Source: Fischerella sp. PCC 9605
GTDB taxonomy: Bacteria; Cyanobacteriota; Cyanobacteriia; Cyanobacteriales; Nostocaceae
NCBI RefSeq assembly: GCF_000517105.1
Contig: NZ_KI912153.1
Coordinates: 109,559-173,558 of the forward strand
Length of the DNA stretch: 64,000 nucleotides
Direction of reading: 5' to 3'
Made by a program: the position numbers and the translations under genes. The notes beneath the pieces were generated by a model. The model was not told the origin of the DNA, made no database searches, and saw only the letters and a program-made list of their open reading frames with translations. Below, piece by piece: positions 26,602-34,083 of this stretch (its first letter is position 1; every line of letters starts with the position of its first letter).

Positions 26602-26632
26602 GAAAGCCTTAGCTGAACTAAGGCTTTCTTTT
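26602..26632 (+). terminator. Strong hairpin, terminator-like
   Basis: GAAAGCCTTAG (26602-26612), loop CTGAA, CTAAGGCTTTC (26618-26628), then TTTT. The T-run is on the plus strand, yet the nearest plus-strand gene ends at 25821, so what it terminates is unclear. On the minus strand it lies between the WGxxGxxG gene and the peptidase gene. Confidence 0.55.
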
Positions 26633-26718
26633 GGTTATTGACATATTTAAAACTTGCAGTATTGTTTCCAAACTATGGAAACATCCCAAGAGTCAATTTC
26701 TAGAATAATGAAGAAGCG

Positions 26719-26994
26719 CTAATCTCTATAGTCAACACGGACTGTACTAGGTTCACGATAAGCAGTAGGCTCTTGGCGACGGCTTTTTCCAGCCAAACCA
26801 AATAAACCAACCAAACCAATTAATCCCAGCCAACCCCAATCGAAATCATCATCTTCATAAATTCCTATCTGCTCATATGGTTCTACAACTCCAGGTTCAA
26901 CTTGAGCCGTAGCAGGAAGAGTTAAGGGCATAATTGCCGTGGAAAATGTGAGAGTGGCAACTCCAATCATTTTGAAAAAATTAGCACGTAGCAT
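26719..26994 (-). CDS. WGxxGxxG family secreted/membrane small protein (copy 2)
   Basis: A 91-residue protein with the same layout as the gene at 598-846: signal peptide (cleavage near ATAQ), an acidic patch IYEDDDFDWGW, the glycine segment WGWLGLIGLVGLFGLAG, then KSRRQ and a short tail. AGGGAAATTTAACC precedes the ATG at 26994. Two copies 26 kb apart, each on the minus strand, suggest a duplication within the island. Function unknown. Confidence 0.8.
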   Translation of the reverse strand: MLRANFFKMIGVATLTFSTAIMPLTLPATAQVEPGVVEPYEQIGIYEDDDFDWGWLGLIGLVGLFGLAGKSRRQEPTAYREPSTVRVDYRD

Positions 26995-27080
26995 GGTTAA
27001 ATTTCCCTATCATTTGTGAAGTAATATCGAAGCCAAATCGCACTTACCTAAAACTACAGAATGTGTGATTTAAGAATTCG

Positions 27081-28007
27081 TCACCTATTTTTATCTACAA
27101 TCGGACGACCTTCGGTATCCACATCTAGCTCTTCTCGACGAACCTGTTCTTGTGAACTAACTATTTCTTGCTCTACTTGTTTCTTGATTCTGACTTCTTC
27201 ACGCACGACGGCTTCTTTATGAATATCAGGCTTCTCTTCGTAGATATCCATATGTGCGACTTCTCCAGAGCGGAAAGTAGCTTCCCCAGGAGAAACAGGT
27301 TTGCCAGTGTTTTCTGGAGTCACTCGCTCAATCACGACTCGCTCTTTTTATACTGGTACTGAAACTCGTTCTGTTTCTGTTTCAACGTGTTTACCAATTG
27401 TTACTTCTCCAGCCTTATGGCGGGTTTTATTAGCAACCAGCCGTTCTTCGTACAGTTTGAGCGTTTGATGATCCCGCTCATTCATCTCGTACAGAGCCGG
27501 TTCTTGTTGGTAGGTGTATGCATTGCGATCATAATCAACGTTTCTAGCTGCAACCGGAGTAGCCTCTGTTTGAGGAGCTTTGTAAGGTGTGGGTGCTACA
27601 GGTGCATCTAAAGGAGCCGATGCCTCTAAAGGTGTTGATGCCTCTAAAGGTTCAGTGCGATAAACTTCCCGCACTCGCTCTTCATAATCGTAATCAATTC
27701 TCAAGTCTTCGCTGAATTCAGGCAAATCTTCTGCTTGCTCTTTGGTGAACCCTACGGCATAAACGCGGCGATCGCCTTGATCAATTCGGGTACGGCCTAC
27801 TGGTAGTAATACTTGTTTTCCGAAGATCCAAAAACCAGTATCAATGACCAAATACCGAAAATGACCTGACTCGTCAACTAATATATTTTTAATAGTGCCG
27901 ACTTTTTCATTATCTCTATCTGAATAGACATCATAACTCTTGATGTCATCACCACCAAAAGAGTGTTGGTAGTTTGAGTCAAATTCCTCAAGTTTGTAAA
28001 GAACCAT
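27081..28007 (-). pseudogene. PRC-barrel/DUF2382 protein with an in-frame TAA
   Basis: The N-terminal part (from ATG 28007) is a PRC-barrel (MVLYKLEEFDSNYQHSFGGD; VGTIKNILVDESGHFRYLV; FGKQVLLPVG), followed by a Pro/Ala linker and the start of a DUF2382 domain (IGKHVETETERVSVPV). At 27350-27348 TAA follows VPV. Immediately afterwards the same frame continues KERVVIERVTPENTGKPVSP to REELDVDTEGRPIVDKNR, the rest of DUF2382, ending at 27081. Homologues have VPVEKERVVIE, so GAA has become TAA. PRC-DUF2382 proteins are stress-related in cyanobacteria. The stop removes most of DUF2382. Confidence 0.85.
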
Positions 28008-28303
28008 TTTGCAATTCTTCCTGTATTCTAGTCAACTTAATATCTATCGCACCTTCCAAGTGTCAAGCTCAGCTATACAATTAGCTTTTTGCATTCAAGC
28101 TAAATCATTTTTACTCACACAAGGGTGGACAAGGCTCGTCACAGGAGAGTTTGGAGCCACTTCTACTATTAAAGCTCTTCGATTTTGATTTACCTTAAAA
28201 CCAATCTTACTTTGGTTGGTTGCCTGTCAATATCAGGAGTTAACTCAACTAGACGAACACCTAAAGATGGATGCTCCACTTGAAAGGTGGAAGATATAAG
28301 TTT

Positions 28304-28338
28304 AAGTTAGCTAGCAAAAGTGGAAAACTTGTGGAAAT
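28304..28338 (-). promoter_or_regulatory. TTTTCCAC direct-repeat promoter, site 7
   Basis: Minus strand: ATTTCCAC, AAG, TTTTCCAC ending at 28320, ten bases, TAACTT (28309-28304). It faces the PRC-DUF2382 gene (ATG 28007) with a long leader of about 290 bases. Confidence 0.7.
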
Positions 28339-28437
28339 TAGGAAATTTCATAAAAAGTACCACTTAAGAAATAGGCTTTAAGCTCGACTATAAATTGCAG
28401 AGCCAAGCAAGGTCAGTATCCAATACTTTTCGGTTAA

Positions 28438-28587
28438 TACCAATTCTTCGTGAAGTTGTATAGAATTTTACCCCTCCCCAACCCTCCCCTTACCAAGGGG
28501 AAGGGGGGCCCCACTCTGTGGGGATAAGGGGCAGGTGCGCGTTAGCGCGGGTGGGGTTTTTATATGCATCTTCATATTGAATTGGTA
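28438..28587. mobile_element. MITE-like 150-bp repeat
   Basis: Bounded by TACCAATTC (28438-28446) and GAATTGGTA (28579-28587), with imperfect similarity continuing inwards for about 25 bases (GTGAAGTTGTATA against ATGAAGATGCATATA). The interior is the GC-rich CCCCTCCCCAACCCTCCCC and GGGGAAGGGGGGCCCC palindrome. It lies in the 600-bp gap between 28007 and 28639, immediately before the IS4 fragment. Confidence 0.5.
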
Positions 28588-28638
28588 TAAGACCAAAAAC
28601 AGGTAGATTGAGAGTTGTACTTAAAACACACGCGGCTA

Positions 28639-28945
28639 ATGCAACTCAAAGAATTTTCGCTGGAATCACTTTTAATAGAATCGGGAGAAGTGCTAAAAGC
28701 GATAGAAACAGCGATACCAGCAGAAGCCATTGAGCAAGTATTAGGGCAAACAGACAGTAGAGAGATACGCAAGCGGAAACTGCCATCACACTTAGTGGTC
28801 TGTATGGTGATTGCGATGAGTATATGGTCATCGGATTCAATGCGAACAGTCTTAAAAAATCTGGTTAAAGGGCTAAGAATGCAGTGGCTAAAATTAGGGC
28901 AGTATTGGCGTGTACCAAGCCCATCATCAATCACCGAAGCAAGGC
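28639..28945 (+). pseudogene. IS4-family transposase, N-terminal fragment
   Basis: The first ~103 residues match the IS4 transposase N-terminal domain: IPAEAIEQVLGQTDSREIRK, LPSHLVVCMVIAMSIW, and the SPSSITEAR motif. Just after ITEARRR, homology is lost and the sequence becomes the MscS fragment. The DDE catalytic domain is absent. This is a dead remnant left by insertion and deletion. Confidence 0.8.
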
Positions 28946-29236
28946 GAAGAACGAGAAAAAGCTTTGGTGCAGCAAGTTATTACTGAAGGTACTAATTCCT
29001 TATTTGGAATTGATCCAGGCAGTACCAACATTACTTTAACAGATGATTCTGAAAACCAGACAACTCATGCTAGGGTAACGTTTTTTATATTGGGTTCAAG
29101 TGAAAACTCAATTCAACTAAGAAAGCGATTGCTGGAATTAGCGAATAATAAAATTACTAAGCATCTTCTCAATTATGGAATTAAATTTAAAATGCAAGAA
29201 CCAACTATCTATGTAGAATCGCCTGTCACGCTCTGA
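28946..29236 (+). pseudogene. MscS-type channel, C-terminal fragment
   Basis: About 97 codons of the cytoplasmic C-terminal domain of a small-conductance mechanosensitive channel relative: EEREKALVQQVITEGTNSLF, THARVTFFILGSSENSIQLR, IKFKMQEPTIYVESPVTL. There is no start codon or membrane part; the IS4 fragment is fused directly upstream. A different MscS gene is wrecked at 45158-45748. Confidence 0.65.
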
Positions 29237-29264
29237 AGCGATGGACAAATAAACCGGAGTAATT

Positions 29265-30260
29265 CTAGAAAACTTTTAAAACACCAAAGAGCATCACAGC
29301 TAGGTAAGCAAAATAGACTCCGTTGAGTGCGAGTACTTCCCAAAACTGGAAACTGTTTTTGTCAGAACCCCAATAAATAAAGGCAGCATATACTATCCCT
29401 AGCAATGCCACAAAAGCTAAATTAACGGAAAATATCAATAAGTTGTCTATAAGCAAATTTACCAGTGCCAGTGGAAAGAAAGCCAGTGTCATGGTAACTG
29501 TATTGTCGGCAATGACGTTTGTGGTAGCAGCCGTGACTTGACCGCTACGCGCTACACTCCAGGTAGCAAATATTTCTGGTGCAATACTCATGCTAGACGT
29601 GATGAACAGTCCACCTATCAGCTTGGAAATTCCTAATAAAGTAACAATATTTTCTGTTGCTGTTACTGTTAAATAAGCACCTAAAGCTAACAAGAGAACA
29701 CCTAAAATGGCAACAATAATCTCTTTTTTATTCCATCGTACGACTTGACCATCCTGGCGATCGCGCATTATTGCTTGTGCTACATAAACTAAGTAAGCTG
29801 CAAACATAATCCAACCGTCAATAGGTTGGAGTCCCCGCCAAGGCTGAGGAAGAGTTAGTACGGCTGCCAATGCGATAATTGCTAGATAAGGCAAGGCTTG
29901 TACATATAAAGCCTCTGGTTTAACCTGCATTGAATGTTGACGGCGGCGACTGGACTCAGAAGAGTTTTTGGTACGTTTGCGAGAGGCTATGTATGCAACA
30001 GTAACAATTGCCGGCACAGAAATAATATTTGAACCGAGTAAATTGCCCAGTCCAATATCTTTCAAACCGCGAACAGCGCTGGCAACGTTAGTACCTACTT
30101 CTGGGCTGGCAGTGGCAAGAGCAATAAAAGCAGCGCCTGCGGCTTCTGATAAACCCCATTGTTGTCGCACTTTTTTGAGCGGTTCAGCTAGTTTGTCTGC
30201 TCCCCAGTGCGCCCCCCATGCAGCAGCAGCCAGAACCAACACCCAGAAAAATAATTTCAT
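29265..30260 (-). CDS. CaCA-type cation/Ca2+ exchanger-like membrane protein
   Basis: A 331-residue polytopic protein with two inverted exchanger repeats. The first is canonical (GAAFIALATASPEVGTNVAS; GNLLGSNIISVPAIV). The second is divergent (GGLFITSSMSIAPEIFATWS; TTNVIADNTVTMTLAFF), with SIAPE where SLPEL is usual. The ATG at 30260 overlaps the stop of the upstream EcfT gene (ATGA), so it is translationally coupled to the ECF transporter. Family members exchange Ca2+ or other cations for H+/Na+. Coupling to an ECF system is unusual and suggests linked cation homeostasis. A longer frame to 30305 is less likely. Confidence 0.8.
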   Translation of the reverse strand: MKLFFWVLVLAAAAWGAHWGADKLAEPLKKVRQQWGLSEAAGAAFIALATASPEVGTNVASAVRGLKDIGLGNLLGSNIISVPAIVTVAYIASRKRTKNSSESSRRRQHSMQVKPEALYVQALPYLAIIALAAVLTLPQPWRGLQPIDGWIMFAAYLVYVAQAIMRDRQDGQVVRWNKKEIIVAILGVLLLALGAYLTVTATENIVTLLGISKLIGGLFITSSMSIAPEIFATWSVARSGQVTAATTNVIADNTVTMTLAFFPLALVNLLIDNLLIFSVNLAFVALLGIVYAAFIYWGSDKNSFQFWEVLALNGVYFAYLAVMLFGVLKVF

Positions 30261-31036
30261 ATCAAAGAAGCAAGGGAAAAAGGCAGCACGCCGAAGCGAT
30301 CGCATACAGCTAAACCAAATACTATAAGACCAATGAGGAGAAAAACTACATCCCCAAGGTCTAACTTTCCTAATCCACTATTACGTCCCCTCAAAAACCC
30401 TCGCATCTCTAATGCTGACATCAGTGTCGGACCACGTCTAAGAACCGCGAACAAAACCGGGAGAGAAATCTTCATCGAATTCCAGATGAAGCGGAAGAAG
30501 TGCCTCGGATCTAAGTCAACACCTTTCATCTTCATGGCATCAGCAATCCGGAAAGCTTCGCTGAGGGTAGTGTATAGTAGTCGGTACGACAATCCAACAG
30601 CAAAGGCAACCACTCCAGGGAGACGCAAAGAACGCAAACCTCTGGTCAATTCATCCGCGTCCATTGTCGAAAGTAAAGAAATGCTGATGATGATTGAGGC
30701 TGTCCATGCCAATACGAGACGCAGTTCGGCGGTGGCTGCTTCCAAGGCTTTGCTAAAGTCCCCTGCCAATAAATCAGCACCTGCTGGAACGAGAATTAGA
30801 GTAATAAAGGTCGGGATGTGAATTGCCCATAGCAAAGCTATCCACTTCCAGGGAGTGCGCGACATTGCAGCTAGGATCAGTCCCAAAATAGTTGCCACCA
30901 TCAGCCATTCCCAGTTTGGGGCTAAAAACAGGTATAAAAACAGCAAAAAGAACAACACAATCTTCACACGCGGATCGCGGCGGTGAATAACCGTGTCTTT
31001 ATCTTGGTAAAGGACAGGTACGCGAGAGGAAGTCAC
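30257..31036 (-). CDS. ECF transporter transmembrane (T) component, EcfT/CbiQ-like
   Basis: A 259-residue membrane protein of the EcfT/CbiQ family, which couples the ATPases of energy-coupling-factor importers to the substrate-binding S protein. It has helices in the first 120 residues and two coupling motifs in cytosolic helices, EAFRIADAMKMKG and LMSALEMRGF, the positions of the usual A-R-G signatures. It is followed by the exchanger gene with an ATGA overlap and preceded, 137 bases away, by the fused ATPase gene. Confidence 0.85.
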   Translation of the reverse strand: MTSSRVPVLYQDKDTVIHRRDPRVKIVLFFLLFLYLFLAPNWEWLMVATILGLILAAMSRTPWKWIALLWAIHIPTFITLILVPAGADLLAGDFSKALEAATAELRLVLAWTASIIISISLLSTMDADELTRGLRSLRLPGVVAFAVGLSYRLLYTTLSEAFRIADAMKMKGVDLDPRHFFRFIWNSMKISLPVLFAVLRRGPTLMSALEMRGFLRGRNSGLGKLDLGDVVFLLIGLIVFGLAVCDRFGVLPFSLASLI

Positions 31037-31093
31037 TTAATTAGTCTCCTTTGGCTAAGAACAACATTTCACAAATTTGTAGCGAATAAAATT

Positions 31094-31165
31094 CAGGAAA
31101 ACTCTGCGTACCTCCGCGCTTCCTTTGCGCCCCTCTGCGTTTAAAAACGCTACGATTTTACGCAA
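31094..31165. repeat. Dispersed CTCTGCGT/CCTTTGCG repeat
   Basis: AACTCTGCGTACCTCCGCGC, then TTCCTTTGCGCCCCTCTGCG and CGATTTTACGCAAAGC. The same element recurs at 63235-63310 in slightly different form. It lies between the ATPase and T genes of the ECF operon. Confidence 0.6.
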
Positions 31166-31172
31166 AGCTGTA

Positions 31173-32903
31173 CTAAGAACAACAAAGCTTTGAAACAAGT
31201 TCCTCACACGTCAACGCATCGACGCCAAGGTGTTGAGCCAGTTGAGCAACGCGCGGTAGATGTACGTGCAACTCTTGCAGCCGATCCCAATTATCCTGGG
31301 CGAACACGTTCCTGACTGAACCTTGCAGTACTACTCTTCCCTGGTTTAAAACCGTTACCGTGTCAGCAGTTTCACAAACAAAATCAACGTTGTTACTGAC
31401 CAGTAACACTGCTTTTCCTTTCTGTGTCAGACGTGAGAGCAACTTGGCAATTTTTTGGCGTGATGATGCACCCAAACCAACTGTGGGTTCATCGAGAATA
31501 AGCACCTTTGGGTCTACGACGAGTGCTGCGGCGATGGTAACGAGTTTACGCTGACCGCGTGGTAGTAGGGTCGGATCGGAATCAAGCAAATTCTCCTCAA
31601 TTCCCACCAATTCGCAGATTTGGGATACCTTTTCCTCGATATAGTTGTCGTCGTAGCGTTTCTGCCGTGAGAACAAACCATTATTTTTATGCTGACGCTG
31701 CTTAAGCGGGAAAGCTATCTCATCCTTAACTGTTCGCTCACTAATATGCTCATCTGGATTCTGAAGGACGGTTCCGACCATCAACGCTAGTTCTGGAACA
31801 CTTTTATCCCGCGTGTCTGTATTGCAAACCGTGACTTTACCCTTGGTCGGTTTCAACAACCCGGCGATGTGCTTAGCTACTGTTGTTTTACCTGCACCAT
31901 TATGACCAACGATCGCATGAATTTCGCCTGCACGGATCTGGATGTTCATGTTTGCGATCGCTTTGTTATCACCTGAGTAGCAGTACGTTACGTCCTCTAT
32001 GCACACAACCGACTCACCGAAGTCTTCACCTGACTGACGGGTTATTCCGTTGCCTATGGACGAAGTAACTTGCGAATCAAAATTTACCAGTTGCTTAAAC
32101 TCTTCAGGCGTCAGTGGTGACTCAGAAAGCCCCAAAGCATGGGCGACACGCACACTTACCGGCAGTTCAACATCAGCCTGTGAAAGTAGGTCTTTGTCTC
32201 GAAAAATTTCTTCTGGAGTTCCTTCGGCAATGATGTTACCGTTAGCCAAAACTAGAAGCCTGTCGGCACATTGAGCGAGGAAATTAATATCTTGCTCGAC
32301 AACTACCAGTGTCTTTTTGCGGCATAGTTCATTGACGATGACACGTACTTGCTCCTGGCCTCTGGGGTCTAGCTTGTCGATGACGTTATCAAGGATGAGT
32401 AGCTGCGGATCTATCGCCAGAGTAGCCGCGATCGCCAGTCTTTGCTGTTGACCGCCAGACAATTCCCAGATCCGCTTTTTCTCAATATTTTGACCAGTAC
32501 CCAGTCCTACCTTTTCCACAAGTTCGCGCGCTCTTTCCTCAGCTTCTTGTTGGGAAAGACCACGGTTGACGATTAGAGGTGTTGTCACCTCATCGAGTAC
32601 CTTTATTTGCACCAGCTGGGCTTCATAGTCCTCGAACACCATCCCGACTTGTCGATCGTGTTCTTCTGAAGAGGTATCCAGTGGATTATGGTTGACTACT
32701 TCAAGTTCACCAGAGGAATCACCGCCGGTAATCCGTGGTGCAAATCCAGCGATCGCCATGCATAGGGTTGTCTTCCCAGCTCCAAGAGGCCCAATAATAC
32801 CAATAATCTCTCCCTGCTTCATCTCGAAGGAAATACCATCAATGATAGTTTCATCTGCTCCTGGATAGATAAATGTGAAATTTTTTGCGTTTACTATCGA
32901 CAT
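31173..32903 (-). CDS. ECF transporter ATPase, two fused ABC domains
   Basis: A 576-residue fusion of two EcfA-type ABC ATPases. Domain 1: Walker A GPLGAGKTT (38-46), signature LSGGQQQR (148-155), Walker B LLILDN, in which Asn173 replaces the catalytic Glu, and VEQD where the switch His is expected. Domain 2: Walker A GHNGAGKTT, a degenerate signature LPRGQRK, a canonical Walker B LILDEP, and VSNN at the switch. Because each site combines one Walker pair with the partner's signature, the defects of domain 1 Walker B and domain 2 signature fall in the same site, leaving one canonical signature/Walker B pair. It lies between the S and T genes. Confidence 0.9.
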   Translation of the reverse strand: MSIVNAKNFTFIYPGADETIIDGISFEMKQGEIIGIIGPLGAGKTTLCMAIAGFAPRITGGDSSGELEVVNHNPLDTSSEEHDRQVGMVFEDYEAQLVQIKVLDEVTTPLIVNRGLSQQEAEERARELVEKVGLGTGQNIEKKRIWELSGGQQQRLAIAATLAIDPQLLILDNVIDKLDPRGQEQVRVIVNELCRKKTLVVVEQDINFLAQCADRLLVLANGNIIAEGTPEEIFRDKDLLSQADVELPVSVRVAHALGLSESPLTPEEFKQLVNFDSQVTSSIGNGITRQSGEDFGESVVCIEDVTYCYSGDNKAIANMNIQIRAGEIHAIVGHNGAGKTTVAKHIAGLLKPTKGKVTVCNTDTRDKSVPELALMVGTVLQNPDEHISERTVKDEIAFPLKQRQHKNNGLFSRQKRYDDNYIEEKVSQICELVGIEENLLDSDPTLLPRGQRKLVTIAAALVVDPKVLILDEPTVGLGASSRQKIAKLLSRLTQKGKAVLLVSNNVDFVCETADTVTVLNQGRVVLQGSVRNVFAQDNWDRLQELHVHLPRVAQLAQHLGVDALTCEELVSKLCCS

Positions 32904-32936
32904 TCCTTACTCCTTTGCAACAAACGTTGGTCAACT

Positions 32937-33536
32937 CTAAGAAGCACTAACTGTACTGCGATCGCGTCTTCGCTTATGATTCCGTTCTTTGCCACGAGGC
33001 GCGAAGCCAAAGTAGCGCTCAACCCGACCGTATAGATGTGGCATAATCAAAATCAACGGAATCGCACCCATAATTAGACCGTCAGTGATTGTATTTCCGA
33101 TGGCTGCCCAGACGGCAACATTGAAAGTTTCTGTGCTGAAGATAATAAAAGACGAAGCCTCAATGACTGCGTGAACAAACCCTGCTACAATTGCTGCGAT
33201 AAAAAGACGAATTTTATTTAGCGGATTACTGCCAATGATGTAGCCTGACATCATAAAACCCACCACGTAACCAATCGCCCCAATTGGATCGTCAATCTCA
33301 TAACCCTCAAGCAGATCTCGGAGGAATTCTCCAAGCATTGCCCCCATTGAGACGGCGAAGAGTGGCCAGAACTTTCTAGGAACGAGGGCGGTGAACGCCA
33401 AGGGGATAAAAAACGGTTTAAAGTCGATATCAACAGGAATTTCGGGTATTGCCTCAAACAGTGTCAATGCGATGAAGAAAATTACCGAGCAAAGCACTGC
33501 AATTACTACTAATTTGGATGTATTGGCACTTTTCAT
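32937..33536 (-). CDS. ECF transporter substrate-binding (S) component
   Basis: A 199-residue protein with about six membrane helices (LVVIAVLCSVIFFIALTLF; FFIPLAFTALVP; IGAIGYVVGFMMSGYIIG; LFIAAIVAGFVHAVIEAS; AIGNTITDGLIMGAIPLIL) and a very basic tail (KERNHKRRRDR). Size, topology and position as first gene of an S-A/A-T set identify it as an ECF S subunit. The substrate cannot be named: no vitamin-family signature and no riboswitch is visible upstream. Thirty-three bases separate it from the ATPase gene. Confidence 0.75.
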   Translation of the reverse strand: MKSANTSKLVVIAVLCSVIFFIALTLFEAIPEIPVDIDFKPFFIPLAFTALVPRKFWPLFAVSMGAMLGEFLRDLLEGYEIDDPIGAIGYVVGFMMSGYIIGSNPLNKIRLFIAAIVAGFVHAVIEASSFIIFSTETFNVAVWAAIGNTITDGLIMGAIPLILIMPHLYGRVERYFGFAPRGKERNHKRRRDRSTVSAS

Positions 33537-34083
33537 GCTCTAATTCCCTAATAAACTTATATTTTTTTTGTTTTTTATTTTTGATAGAAAATGCTTGTTA
33601 AAAAAACATGACAATTTGCCAGCAAGAAATGCATAAATGGAATCAGCAAATGACTTAAAGCTTTCTAAGTTTAAGCCAAAGTATATTTCAGTTGATAAAC
33701 CAGCAATCTTTAATTAAATGCCTTCGTGCAACATAAATTGTGATTTTTACACAAAAATTTGAATGTTTTTCTTATTGAAAGACACTAAAATTTTCTTTCA
33801 TTTCAACTTCTATTTCTTACGCCCGAAGAAGTATATGTAGATATTAATCTATGTGTTAATTAGTATTTAATCTAAACTTAATTTAGAGTTAACTTTGTAA
33901 GTGTTTAAAACTATAAACGTAAAATATTTTACTCAGATAAATATTATGACATTGCACGACAGGCGGCGAACTTATTGGCTAAGCCTTGCCTTTGATAGAT
34001 GTTTCATCGCAACAAAACAGACATAACAAAGTTGTACAAACTGACATTTGCGATTGGGTTGCTTCTACAAGCAAATATTTTCC
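33537..34083. other. AT-rich divergent intergenic region
   Basis: About 550 bases between the ECF operon and the response-regulator gene. Strongly AT-rich; I see no gene, no known riboswitch and no direct-repeat promoter. It presumably contains both promoters. Confidence 0.5.

Noticed and set aside
33537-34083. Cobalamin or other riboswitch before the ECF operon
   Set aside because: No conserved B12-box or other familiar riboswitch core could be recognised.
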